Below are positions 7,624 through 15,534 of a DNA stretch of 64,000 nucleotides, in pieces. The position numbers were made by a program, and so were the translations under genes. The notes below the pieces were generated by a model, which did no database searches, was not told the DNA's origin, and worked only from the letters and a program-made list of their open reading frames with translations. Source of the DNA: a bacterium (lineage in GTDB: Bacteria; UBP15; UBA6099). How positions within the stretch are numbered: position 1 is the first letter of the stretch; each line of letters opens with the position of its first letter. The stretch lies in contig JAKQPS010000176.1 of NCBI GenBank assembly GCA_029564595.1, forward strand, positions 62,001 to 126,000, in the 5' to 3' direction.

Positions 7624-9015
7624 CTATTTCAATCCTTTATATCTGCTCCTCGCGTCTGAGAACCACGAAGTCGCTATCTTGTTGCGCTCGACGGGGTCGT
7701 TCCAAGCGGTTCGGGCCAGTTCAAGCGCGCGCGCTTCGGACACCGGAGGCGCGAATGCCGCCGCTGGCGGAGTCTTTCCCGGCCCGGCGGCCTTTTTCCA
7801 GCCAGTCGCCAGATCAGCGTGCGTGTCGATTATCAGCGCGCCCACCATGTCGTTTAACAACTCCCACCTCGCCGCGCCTTTCTCAAAATCATAAATGAAC
7901 CCGCTCTCCATCGCGAACGGGTTCGCCGTAACATTTGTCATCTTCTCGAAACCTTCCGGGTAAAGTTCCGGGAGGATTGACATCTTGTTGAGAGAGAACT
8001 CCGTCGGGCCGCCCGGAACGCCCTTCCTGAGCATCCACAGCTTCTGCCCCTCTGGGCTGACACAGAAGCGGATGAACAAGCGGGCGTTGTCCAAATTCGG
8101 CGCGCCTTTGAGTATCGCCACCGGGTCGGGCGTTATCACCGTCGCCCGCGCGGGAAGAACGAACCCCAGCAGGTCCGCCCCGGCCTGCTCGATGGCGGAA
8201 AAAGCGTAAGTGTCTATCGACAGCCCCGCAGCCACTTCCCCCGTCGCCAGATCCTTGCCTATCTGTCCCGAGCTCTTCGGAAAATTCCTCACATTGCCGC
8301 CGATGCGCGTCAGGATGTCCCAACCCTTGTCCCATCCGCTCGCCTGAAGGATTATCTCGTACATCATGTGAACGCTGCCGCTGTGCCGGGGATCGCTCGA
8401 CCCCACCATGCCCATGAACTTCGGGGACGCCAGATCTTCCCAACTGTCCGGCGTCTCTAGTCCGTACATCTCCAGCAACTTCTTGTTGTAGAGAATCCCG
8501 AAACCGGCCAGAGACGCGCCGTGCCACCTGAACTGCGTGTCGTACAACGGCATGCCGTTCAGCTCCGGGGGTATCCTCGCCAGCTCCTCGTCCGGCAGAC
8601 GGAACGGCTCCAACAGTCCCGCGTCCGCAAGCTCAATGTAAGGGTCAAGCCCGCCTCCGTAAAACACGTCCACGTCTATCCCCTGCGGACTCCTCGAAAA
8701 ACCCGCGCGGATAAACTTCATATCGTCCGACGTCCCGCCCTGATCAAGCCACGTTATCTTAACGTCCGGCAGCTTGTTTGCAGCCAGCCACTCGCTGAAC
8801 CCTCTGTCGAATTCCGCCCGAATACCCTCCCAGTGAGGGGATATGACTATCAGCTTGCCTGCAGGCGCGGCGGACTTGTCCGCTGCCGGCTTAGATGAAC
8901 ACCCGGTCCCCGCAAGAATTGCCAGCGCCGCCAGCGCGACCAAAATAAATCTCGCTGGCGCCCCTGCCCGCATCCTCGCTGCTATAAATCCACGCATGCT
9001 TTTCTCGATCACCAT
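7624..9015 (-). CDS. ABC transporter extracellular solute-binding lipoprotein (family 1/AfuA-like)
   Basis: A 463-residue exported binding protein. The N-terminus has a basic start, a hydrophobic stretch and the lipobox LAGTGC, so it should be lipid-anchored. The mature part starts with a KLIVISPHW strand and has the bilobal family-1 layout: a VDVFYGGG hinge strand, PDSWEDLASPKF, and ILKGAPNLDNARLFIRFCVSPEGQ near the C-terminal lobe. These are the landmarks of iron(III), putrescine or phosphonate-type binding proteins. The ligand cannot be told, and no permease or ATPase gene is adjacent, so it is an orphan. GGAGGA seven bases before ATG 9015 supports the start. Confidence 0.82.
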   Translation of the reverse strand: MVIEKSMRGFIAARMRAGAPARFILVALAALAILAGTGCSSKPAADKSAAPAGKLIVISPHWEGIRAEFDRGFSEWLAANKLPDVKITWLDQGGTSDDMKFIRAGFSRSPQGIDVDVFYGGGLDPYIELADAGLLEPFRLPDEELARIPPELNGMPLYDTQFRWHGASLAGFGILYNKKLLEMYGLETPDSWEDLASPKFMGMVGSSDPRHSGSVHMMYEIILQASGWDKGWDILTRIGGNVRNFPKSSGQIGKDLATGEVAAGLSIDTYAFSAIEQAGADLLGFVLPARATVITPDPVAILKGAPNLDNARLFIRFCVSPEGQKLWMLRKGVPGGPTEFSLNKMSILPELYPEGFEKMTNVTANPFAMESGFIYDFEKGAARWELLNDMVGALIIDTHADLATGWKKAAGPGKTPPAAAFAPPVSEARALELARTAWNDPVERNKIATSWFSDARSRYKGLK

Positions 9016-9201
9016 GACGGATTCCTCCGCAAATTGTTTTCCGCGTTTTCAGTTGGTTCACTGCGAATGCTTACAACTCGGATTTCTACGGCAGAAATCC
9101 ATTTGAACGCGGATAATCATCGACGAAAAGAATGATAGAATAAAAAAGTTAAAAAGTCCAGAAAAGCGGAAACATAAACATACGCAAATATAGGTAGAGG
9201 G

Positions 9202-9289
9202 TTGTGCACATTATGGGTTTTTCGTATTATCAAGAACTTTTCAACATTTAACGCCCTTATTTATTCACATTTTCACAAAGTTTTCCACA
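9202..9289 (+). other. cluster of DnaA-box-like 9-mers
   Basis: Measured against the consensus TTWTNCACA, there are full matches TTATTCACA (9261-9269) and TTTTCCACA (9281-9289), and a one-mismatch TTGTGCACA (9202-9210). The surroundings are AT-rich. The sites could be part of a replication origin or DnaA-controlled, but no dnaA, dnaN, gidA or parA gene is near and three sites can arise by chance. Confidence 0.2.
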
Positions 9290-9518
9290 ATCCCAACGAT
9301 CCCAAAACCGTTCGATACCATGTTGCGAATCCCGTGAAAAAGAGGCGATAAAAATATGCGGGCGCGTTACGAGTATATGCGCGTATAGGCTATTTCAGCG
9401 CCCTTTGCAAACTATTGCGCACTTTTAAGCATCTTTGTCCATTTTGGCTGTTGCTCTTTGTCTCTATCCTTCTTTTCAAACCACTTTAAAAACCAATCAA
9501 AGACCAAAATAGAAACGC

Positions 9519-9706
9519 AAACCCGAATCCGTCATTAGTATTCGGGAGCGATTTATCAAAGCGGATGAAATTCAAGGCGCAAGGCACATTTTTTAAAGAA
9601 GGGGCGGGGTTGCCACGCCCCAAATTGTCGTAATTATTGGGCGCGGAAACCGCGCCCCTACAGAACAAAATAATTGGGCGACAACGAAGCAGTTCGCCGC
9701 TTTGAA
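9519..9706. repeat. nested-hairpin intergenic repeat, copy A (3'-truncated)
   Basis: First of three copies of a 190-230 base element (the others are near 23849 and 58591). It begins CCCGAATCCGTCATTAG, then shows a GCGGATGAAATT segment. Two strong hairpins follow, GGGGCGGGG with its partner and GGGCGCGG/CCGCGCCC, the whole bracketed by TAGGGGCG and CGCCCCTA. It ends in an ACGAAGCAGTTCGCCGCT segment. This copy lacks the last hairpin (GTTCGTCG/CGACGAA) seen in the other two. No transposase is associated. Confidence 0.85.
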
Positions 9707-9825
9707 CCATCGCTCTAGAATTCTAACCCGGATTTTTCACGAGAAAAAAACCGAAAAAACTAAGAAAAGAATGAAATGTGGGAAATAACGATTCTATGGG
9801 GGACTTCTAAAGGGAGTGAACTGGA

Positions 9826-11160
9826 TTATTGCGGTTTATCCACCCAGAACATCTCAATTGGAGCGCGATTTCTTACATCAATCAAACCCCTAGTCACACA
9901 TTTGAATTCGGGAGCTATAGCCTCGGACGTTTTTCGGGAGACATTGACCCTTCCCGCCTCGCCCGCCGCTTCTAGCCGGGAAGCAATGTTTACGTTGTCG
10001 CCCCACACGTCATAAGAATATTTTTTAGTTCCTATAACGCCCGCCACGACCGGGCCTGAATGCACGCCGACGCGCATCTTGAAAATCGGGCTGTCTCCAC
10101 TAGAACCTTTCGGCCTGAACTCTCTCACCGCATCCAGCATATCGAACGCCGCCCTGACAGACTTCAACGCGTGTCGCTCGTCTTTCACCGGAACCCCGCA
10201 GACTGTCATATAGCAGTCGCCTATGGTTTTCAGTTTCTCCAGACCGTGTTTTTCTGAAACCTCGTCAAACTTCTTAAAAATCTCGTCAAGCCATGAAACC
10301 AGAGTCGCCGGGTCGACATTCTCGGCGACAGCGGTGAATCCCACTATATCTGCAAATAGTATTGTCGCTTCTTCATATCTGCGCGCTCTGATTGTCCCGT
10401 ATTCCTTAAATTCCTTTACAATGTCTTCCGGCAGTATGTTGCGGAGCAGACTTTCGGATTTCTCTTTCTCGCGAGCCAGTCCGACCCTGTTGATTATTTC
10501 CCTTTGTTTGAGATGGTATGACAGAGCGCCGACGAATATGCAGATGAAGAAAAAAATCGTCGGATTCATCATCAGCGCGGCAAGAACGGAACGATATTCG
10601 ACGCCATACAGAAATTCCAAGACGGCGTAATTCGTCAGCCATATCGACCCGCACAGAGCCATCATCGCTCCTGAAGGCGCCGGAAATAAAAACAAAACAA
10701 GCATGCTCGGAATAATCATAGCGACGCTCGCGCTGGGGCTGAATTCCATCCCTATGGCCGCAAGCAGCACAACCGCGTTCATCGCATAACAGAACACGCA
10801 CGCCAGAATGCGCGCGCGCGCCCGGACCGCTGGAAAAACCATCGCAACGGCTGTCGCCGCTGAAACAGCCAGTTGCAAATCCCTCGACATCCTTAGAATG
10901 GGAACTTCAAGATATCTCTGCGCGTCGTTTATCCGCAAAAACAAAACGAGCGCAAGCACAAAAAGACTGAATCCCAGCAATATTTTCACAGTTTCCGAGT
11001 TGATCTCTCTGAAAAACAGTTCCCGTATCTCTTGGTCGCCTCTTATCGTTTCAGTCTCTCTTTTTGCGTAAAAAAGACTGCTAAGAGCGGTGGGGACAGC
11101 CACCGCGACGACCGATATGAACATCCCCGCAGAGATTATCTCGAACACTCTATCAACCAA
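9826..11160 (-). CDS. membrane-bound class III adenylate cyclase
   Basis: A 444-residue protein with six or seven membrane helices over residues 1-215 and a class III nucleotide cyclase domain over about 265-435. The catalytic residues are present: metal-binding Asp in LFADIVGF and in TIGDCYM, the adenine-specifying Lys in LEKLKTIGD, the Asp in YDVWGDNVNIASR, and the Asn/Arg pair of that same motif that stabilises the transition state. It should therefore make cAMP from ATP. The membrane part resembles the MASE-like heads of bacterial cyclases and may sense a lipid or membrane signal. The first possible codon (TTG 11160) directly abuts its AAGAGGA site, so GTG 11148 or ATG 11124 may be the real start. 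Confidence 0.88.
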   Translation of the reverse strand: MVDRVFEIISAGMFISVVAVAVPTALSSLFYAKRETETIRGDQEIRELFFREINSETVKILLGFSLFVLALVLFLRINDAQRYLEVPILRMSRDLQLAVSAATAVAMVFPAVRARARILACVFCYAMNAVVLLAAIGMEFSPSASVAMIIPSMLVLFLFPAPSGAMMALCGSIWLTNYAVLEFLYGVEYRSVLAALMMNPTIFFFICIFVGALSYHLKQREIINRVGLAREKEKSESLLRNILPEDIVKEFKEYGTIRARRYEEATILFADIVGFTAVAENVDPATLVSWLDEIFKKFDEVSEKHGLEKLKTIGDCYMTVCGVPVKDERHALKSVRAAFDMLDAVREFRPKGSSGDSPIFKMRVGVHSGPVVAGVIGTKKYSYDVWGDNVNIASRLEAAGEAGRVNVSRKTSEAIAPEFKCVTRGLIDVRNRAPIEMFWVDKPQ

Positions 11161-11473
11161 TCCTCTTTTCAGTTATTCGACAATTCTATTGAGAAGCGGC
11201 CGCATTATCAACAAAGATCTTGAATCAGGGATTAAAGAAACCGTTCGGCGCGGATGAAATGCGAGTCGCAAGAAGCGCATTTTCGCTTTGAACCCGAATC
11301 CGTGACCTCTTAAAAAACGCTTTGCGCGCCTAGAAGAATAAAGCCGGCGCTGTTCTTCGCCGTAGAACACCCCAGCGCAGCTTGGGGACGCCGCCCGGAA
11401 AGATTTTTTTAGAGGTCACGGATTCGGGAAGGTTTCATGGAAGCTTTTCGATAATATTCCTTGAAGCGCCGGG
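11161..11473. other. 313-base intergenic region holding repeat modules
   Basis: No gene is seen. The right half is the 18-bp terminal-inverted-repeat element at 11293-11428. Just left of it (about 11249-11283), a GCGGATGAAATGCGAGTCGC segment matches the left part of the nested-hairpin repeat family, so the region is a mosaic of repeat modules. The 5' side holds the start region of the cyclase gene. Confidence 0.6.
11293..11428. repeat. 136-bp element with 18-bp terminal inverted repeats
   Basis: The left end CCCGAATCCGTGACCTCT (11293-11310) and the right end AGAGGTCACGGATTCGGG (11411-11428) are exact reverse complements, and the match continues through an A/T run with one inserted base. The inside has no gene and contains a GCGCAGC/GCTTGGGG-rich stretch. 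This is the form of a miniature inverted-repeat element or a very long stem. No flanking target duplication is obvious to me. Confidence 0.7.
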
Positions 11474-12409
11474 TTATTTCAGCAGTCCGTTTACGATTAT
11501 CTCGGTGGCCTGATCCGGGGAAAGCCCGCGAGACATCAGAAGGTTGAGCTGGTCGGAATCGATGCTGCCGATGGCGGCCTCGTGGGTGATTTTCGCTTTG
11601 TCGTTCACGACGACTACCACGGGGGTGGCTTTTGCGTAGGCGGTCTTGCCGGAGATGATTTCGGTGCAGTCCATGTGGCCGCGAGCGCCGTCGCCTTCGC
11701 CGATTATCTCCGTATAGATGTCGGTGCGGGCGTTATCTCGAATAACCATGCGGGCTTCCAGAATCGCGTGGGAGTTTGCCCCTTTGAGCCGCGCCCGCTC
11801 GCGGATTGTGATGTCGTCGTCGAACTTGCCGTACACTTTGGCGAGCATGTGGCACACCGAGTTGTCGAGACATTCGATGTCGTAGTCGAACTTCATGTTG
11901 CCGACCGCGCCCTGAATGAGGCTGAAGCTGTTGTAAAGGCGCGCGCCGTCTTCGAGCGTTATCTTGGCGTTGGGGACAACGCGCACTTGGCCTTTCTCGC
12001 CGTGGTAATGGGTCTCGTCGTATGAGTATTCGGAGTTCGGCCCGATGTTGATGCGGGCTTCCATCGCGTGAAGCACGTCCACCGCGTTCGGAAACACGCA
12101 GTGCGCGCGCAGGGACACCTTGGAATTCTCTTCGGTGTTGATGTTGATGTTGATTCTCTGAGCGGCCTCCGGGGACATCACGCCGAAACAGAGGTGGAGA
12201 GGGTCGTCGAACCTGTAGCCCGCTTTCACGGTGAGGTTTACGAACAACTCGCCGTCTCGCGAGTCGGTCTCGATGACCGCGCCCTCGATCGCGTTCGCGC
12301 TTAAAATCTTGTTTTCGTCAATCACGAGGCTGCCTATGTTTTTGCTGTGCAGCGAGTGGATGTTTCCGCCCGCGATGGAATACGCTTCGTCTATTGTTCC
12401 TATGGTCAC
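11474..12409 (-). CDS. smsB: SufB/SufD-family Fe-S scaffold, short SMS type
   Basis: A 311-residue SufBD-family protein that assembles Fe-S clusters with its ATPase partner SufC/SmsC. The right-handed beta-helix core is recognisable, and the C-terminus carries the family signature HEAAIGSIDSDQLNLLMSRG followed by the ATEIIVNGLL helix. At about 310 residues it is shorter than classical SufB (about 480) or SufD (about 420). It matches the scaffold of the minimal SMS systems described in archaea and anaerobic bacteria, where one scaffold replaces SufB plus SufD. It starts at a GTG whose GTGA overlaps the stop of the ATPase gene, so the pair is coupled. No sufS, sufE or sufU gene is nearby, as is usual for the minimal form. 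Confidence 0.88.
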   Translation of the reverse strand: MTIGTIDEAYSIAGGNIHSLHSKNIGSLVIDENKILSANAIEGAVIETDSRDGELFVNLTVKAGYRFDDPLHLCFGVMSPEAAQRINININTEENSKVSLRAHCVFPNAVDVLHAMEARINIGPNSEYSYDETHYHGEKGQVRVVPNAKITLEDGARLYNSFSLIQGAVGNMKFDYDIECLDNSVCHMLAKVYGKFDDDITIRERARLKGANSHAILEARMVIRDNARTDIYTEIIGEGDGARGHMDCTEIISGKTAYAKATPVVVVVNDKAKITHEAAIGSIDSDQLNLLMSRGLSPDQATEIIVNGLLK

Positions 12410-13155
12410 GGATTGACGCTCCCGTTTATGATCTCGTCCAGTCTCGGAGTGTTCACGGTTTCGCAGTAGTCGCAGTGGTTTTTGAAATACTGGACGGCCG
12501 CGTCGGGTTTCGCCTCGCGGATGATGCGCGCGCCGCAGAGGATTCCCGCCCTTGTGCTGATGCCGAGTATGTCTTCGGTGTGGGTGATTAGCAGCACGGC
12601 CCCGTCCTGCGCCATCCTGCGTATCGCCGATTCCACCATGACGAGGGACACCGCGTCTATGCCGGAGTCAGGCTCGTCGAGGATGGCAAGTTTCGGTTTC
12701 GCCGCCAGAACGCTGGCAAGCTCGATGCGTTTGCGTTCGCCCCCGCTAAGTTTGCCGTCTATCACTCTGTCAAGGTATTCTCCGCATGACAGTCCGACGG
12801 ATTCGAGATGTTCCTCGACTTCCGCGTCGGATATGCCGTTCGGCGCGCTCACCCGAACATAGTCGCGCACGGTCAGACCCTGCACCGTAATGTTCTTCTG
12901 CCACGCGAGTATTATCCCGCGTTTCGCCCTCTCGGTCAGCGAGAGATCGTTTATGAGATCATCCTCGAAATAGATGTCGCCTTTTTCAGGTTTTATCAGG
13001 CCGAGAATGACCGCCGCGAGGGTGGACTTTCCCGTTCCGTTGCGGCCGAGCAGCGCGTATATCTCTCCGCGGGTCACTTGGAGAGACACGTCGTCGAATA
13101 TCTTTTTTTCTCCGAGAGTTAGAGTAAGGTTGCGGATTTTCAGCAATAGCGTCAC
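12406..13155 (-). CDS. smsC: SufC-type Fe-S assembly ATPase
   Basis: A 249-residue ABC ATPase of the SufC group. Walker A is GRNGTGKST (residues about 37-45), the signature is KLSGGERKRIEL, Walker B is LAILDEPDSGID, and the switch His is in LLITHTEDI. The DSGID after Walker B and the ERKR after the signature are typical of SufC rather than of transport ATPases. It drives shape changes in the SmsB scaffold during cluster assembly. It precedes smsB in a two-gene operon with a 4-base overlap. The start is a GTG (13155) with GAAGGG just upstream. A LysR-type regulator gene is divergent, 170 bases away. Confidence 0.9.
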   Translation of the reverse strand: MTLLLKIRNLTLTLGEKKIFDDVSLQVTRGEIYALLGRNGTGKSTLAAVILGLIKPEKGDIYFEDDLINDLSLTERAKRGIILAWQKNITVQGLTVRDYVRVSAPNGISDAEVEEHLESVGLSCGEYLDRVIDGKLSGGERKRIELASVLAAKPKLAILDEPDSGIDAVSLVMVESAIRRMAQDGAVLLITHTEDILGISTRAGILCGARIIREAKPDAAVQYFKNHCDYCETVNTPRLDEIINGSVNP

Positions 13156-13325
13156 ATCCCTTCAGCGCGCATTAATATAGCGCCGGGGCGGTCAAAAAAC
13201 AAACCGGCGGCCCCGTCGCCGCGCTCCCGACGGCGGGCGTATGGCGTGTTTTGTGAATGTGTGTTATAAATTATATCTATATTATCCGGAGGCGGCCTGC
13301 GCCCCCCCGGCAAAGAGGCGTTCGA

Positions 13326-14243
13326 ATGAAACCGGAAAAGACCAGCTACGATTTTCATCAGCTTGAAGTGTTCTGCGGCGTGGTGGAGACAGGCAGTTTC
13401 AGCGCGGCGGCCGCGCGGCTGGGGCTGACTCAGCCCACCGTAAGCGCTCACATAATGGCGGTCGAGAAAAACACGGGCGTTTCCCTCATAGACCGCAAGG
13501 GCAGAAACGTTCAGCCGACGGCGGCGGGAAGGGTCTTCTACAACCACGCCCTGAAAATGCTGGCCCTCAAAAGCGAAGCCGACAGATCCATCGGGATGCT
13601 GGCGGACATCGTGACGGGAAGCGTCGTCATAGGAGGCAGCAACATTCCCGGCACATATTTCCTGCCGCGCTCGATAGCGGCTTTCAGGAAAGAGCGGCCC
13701 GGAGTCGCCGTCAGCCTCAAGATGGGCGGCTCTCAGGAAGTGATCGACATGGTCGACGCCGGCGAAGTGGATCTGGCGGTGGTCGGGAAAGTTCCCGCGG
13801 GCAAAAATTTCGAATGTCACGAGATATGGGGAGACGAGCTTGTGCTGGTCGCGCATCCGGGGCATCCGCGCGCGGCGGACGCCGCAGTTTCGATAAGGGC
13901 GCTCGCGGTGGAGCCGTTCATCATGCGGGAGAAAGGCTCAGCCATGCGCGAGTTCATGGAAAAAACATTTACGGATAAAGGCGTCAAAATCAAAGACCTC
14001 AATATTGTTTGCGAACTGGGCGGAACGGAATCGGTGAAACAGGCGGTAATCGCCGGGGCCGGAGTGGCGATTCTATCGTCAAGGGCCATTGAGGCGGAGG
14101 AGCGCGCCGGACTGCTTCGCGGAGTTCCGCTCAGAGGCGCGAACATGCGCCGCAGGTTCCTGCTCATCAGGGACAAGCGGCGCGCTCTGTCAGCCGCCGC
14201 CGAAGCGTTCCACTCGTTCGTTCTCGGCGACAACCCGTACTGA
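13326..14243 (+). CDS. LysR-family transcriptional regulator
   Basis: A 305-residue LysR-type regulator. Residues 8-66 form the winged helix-turn-helix (LEVFCGVVETGSFSAAAARL, then QPTVSAHI), followed by a linker helix and a periplasmic-binding-protein-like effector domain. That domain has the usual GSVVIGGS opening strand and VDLAVVGKVP hinge. The effector is unknown. The gene is divergent from the smsC-smsB operon with 170 bases between the starts, so control of Fe-S assembly is a fair guess. An AT-rich stretch at 13263-13284 could hold a site. ATG 13326 was chosen because the frame before it translates the AT-rich promoter. Confidence 0.9.
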   Translation: MKPEKTSYDFHQLEVFCGVVETGSFSAAAARLGLTQPTVSAHIMAVEKNTGVSLIDRKGRNVQPTAAGRVFYNHALKMLALKSEADRSIGMLADIVTGSVVIGGSNIPGTYFLPRSIAAFRKERPGVAVSLKMGGSQEVIDMVDAGEVDLAVVGKVPAGKNFECHEIWGDELVLVAHPGHPRAADAAVSIRALAVEPFIMREKGSAMREFMEKTFTDKGVKIKDLNIVCELGGTESVKQAVIAGAGVAILSSRAIEAEERAGLLRGVPLRGANMRRRFLLIRDKRRALSAAAEAFHSFVLGDNPY

Positions 14244-14315
14244 GAGCAAAAGCAAAGCTCTACCCGGCTTGCTGCCACACTTGCCACAGTATCAGCTTTT
14301 CAGAATAACGCCGCG

Positions 14316-14636
14316 TTAGACGGCGAAACGGCTGTTGTGTCCGCCGAAGGGATTGGGCACGCAGTCCTTGCACGCGGGGTCCAGCCACCACTCGCGGTCC
14401 ACCAGAAACTTGTACTCGTATTGTCCGGTCGCGAGCATGACGGTCTTTTTCCAGACGCCTTTGGAGTCTTTCTTCATTTCGTGCTTCTCGTTGTCCCAGT
14501 TATTGAATGTGCCCACCACGGCTACCCGCGAAGCGTGCGGGGCGTCAAGCGAGAACGTCACTCTCTTGGTTTCGACTTTCTTTTTGGCGGCGGGTTTCTT
14601 CGCCGCCGTCTTTTTCGCCGCTGCTTTTTTTTCCAT
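14316..14636 (-). CDS. small CBM48/AMPK-type glycogen-binding domain protein
   Basis: A 106-residue protein. Residues 1-24 form a Lys/Ala-rich tail (repeats of KKTAAKKPAAK type). The rest is a single early-set carbohydrate-binding module: RVTFSLDAPHASRVAVVG, FNNWD, GVWKKTVMLATGQYEYKFLVD and WWLDP. This matches CBM48/isoamylase N-terminal domains and the AMPK beta subunit glycogen-binding domain. Free-standing copies occur in many bacteria, but their role is unknown; binding of glycogen or a regulatory role in storage is likely. The basic tail could bind nucleic acid or a membrane. The gene converges on the LysR gene. Confidence 0.85.
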   Translation of the reverse strand: MEKKAAAKKTAAKKPAAKKKVETKRVTFSLDAPHASRVAVVGTFNNWDNEKHEMKKDSKGVWKKTVMLATGQYEYKFLVDREWWLDPACKDCVPNPFGGHNSRFAV

Positions 14637-14840
14637 TTTCTCTCACTCCCTCTCGATTGTCTCGAAAAACCCGGAGAGAATCATAAGTGTGCTTTGGTTT
14701 GAGATATATCATAGCATGAAAGCGGTTTCAAATCGACACCGGGCGCGCAAAATATGCGGAGAGGGGCGGTAGAGGCGGTGGCGCGCGCGGCCTGATCTCG
14801 AAAAACGGTCGGCGGCCCCGGAGGGTTTCCGGGTTTTATT

Positions 14841-14868
14841 TTCAAACCGGAGGTCATTACCCTATAAT
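14841..14868 (+). promoter_or_regulatory. promoter of the LemA gene
   Basis: A -35-like TTCAAA (14841-14846) and a perfect TATAAT (14863-14868) are 16 bases apart, 62 bases upstream of the LemA ATG. The same TTCAAA-16-TATAAT pair is found before the DUF488 cassette. Confidence 0.55.
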
Positions 14869-14929
14869 AACTTTGGATTGTAATATTGGGCGCGAATTTT
14901 TGCGGCATGTGGAAAGAGGAGGCGCTGAA

Positions 14930-15523
14930 ATGAAAGGCAACGACACGATGAAGCTGTTTCTGGGGTGCGGGGGGATTCTGCTGGTCGGACTGCTGATTGT
15001 GGCTATGATAGGCGTCCGCTCGTACAACCGGATGGTGACGATGAACGAGGGCATAGACGCGCAGTGGGCTGAGGTGGAAAACCAGCTCAAGCGCAGAAAC
15101 GACCTGATCCCGAACTTGGTGGAGACGGTGAAGGGATACGCGGCGCACGAGAAGGAGATATTCATAGACATAGCCGAGGCGAGGTCGAAGCTGGCGGGAG
15201 CCGGGTCGGTGAAGGAGACGGCGGCGGCTGACGGGGCGATGCAGAGCGCGCTCTCCCGGCTGCTTGTTATCGTCGAGCGGTATCCGGACCTGAAGGCGGA
15301 CAGGCAGTTCATCGCGCTTCAGAGCCAGCTCGAAGGAACAGAAAACAGGATAACGGTGGCGCGCGGCAGATATAACGAGAGCGTGCGCGCTTTCAACGTG
15401 ATTGTGAAACGCATTCCGGGCAGGTTCTTCGCCGCGATTTTCGGGTTCGGTCCTCGCGAATTCTTCGAGGTCCCGGAAGCCGAGCAGGCGGTTCCCAAAG
15501 TTGACTTCGGAACGAACAAGTAG
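14930..15523 (+). CDS. lemA: LemA family membrane protein
   Basis: A 197-residue LemA-family protein. One N-terminal membrane helix (GCGGILLVGLLIVAMIGV) is followed by the family's most conserved stretch, SYNRMVTMNEGIDAQWAEVENQL, then RRNDLIPNLVETVKGYAAHE and the helical bundle that ends with a VEVP-like FFEVPEAEQAVPKVDF tail. LemA proteins are widespread and sit in the inner membrane with a long helical domain outside; they often accompany TPM-domain or M48 protease genes. No such partner is here; galT follows after 11 bases. GGAGG lies upstream of ATG 14930. Confidence 0.92.
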   Translation: MKGNDTMKLFLGCGGILLVGLLIVAMIGVRSYNRMVTMNEGIDAQWAEVENQLKRRNDLIPNLVETVKGYAAHEKEIFIDIAEARSKLAGAGSVKETAAADGAMQSALSRLLVIVERYPDLKADRQFIALQSQLEGTENRITVARGRYNESVRAFNVIVKRIPGRFFAAIFGFGPREFFEVPEAEQAVPKVDFGTNK

Positions 15524-15534
15524 AAAAGAAGCGG

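Larger units (their letters stand above)
9016..9825. other. 810-base intergenic region without a credible gene
   Basis: No coding frame here looks real. The left part is AT-rich, with the promoter side of the solute-binding gene and three DnaA-box-like sites between 9202 and 9289. The right part holds copy A of the nested-hairpin repeat (9519-9706) and ends next to the cyclase gene's stop. The small open frame inside the repeat is the usual by-product of this element and not a gene. Confidence 0.7.

Noticed and set aside
9486-9710. Small open frames inside the nested-hairpin repeats, with SAPNN and GRGNPAP-type residues
   Set aside because: They recur in each repeat copy and come from the hairpin sequence; no ribosome site or independent conservation.
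9016-9825. Chromosomal replication origin
   Set aside because: Three 9-mers are too few and no replication genes are near; kept only as a low-confidence site.
11161-11473. Insertion sequence
   Set aside because: Inverted ends are present but there is no transposase gene inside or next to the element.
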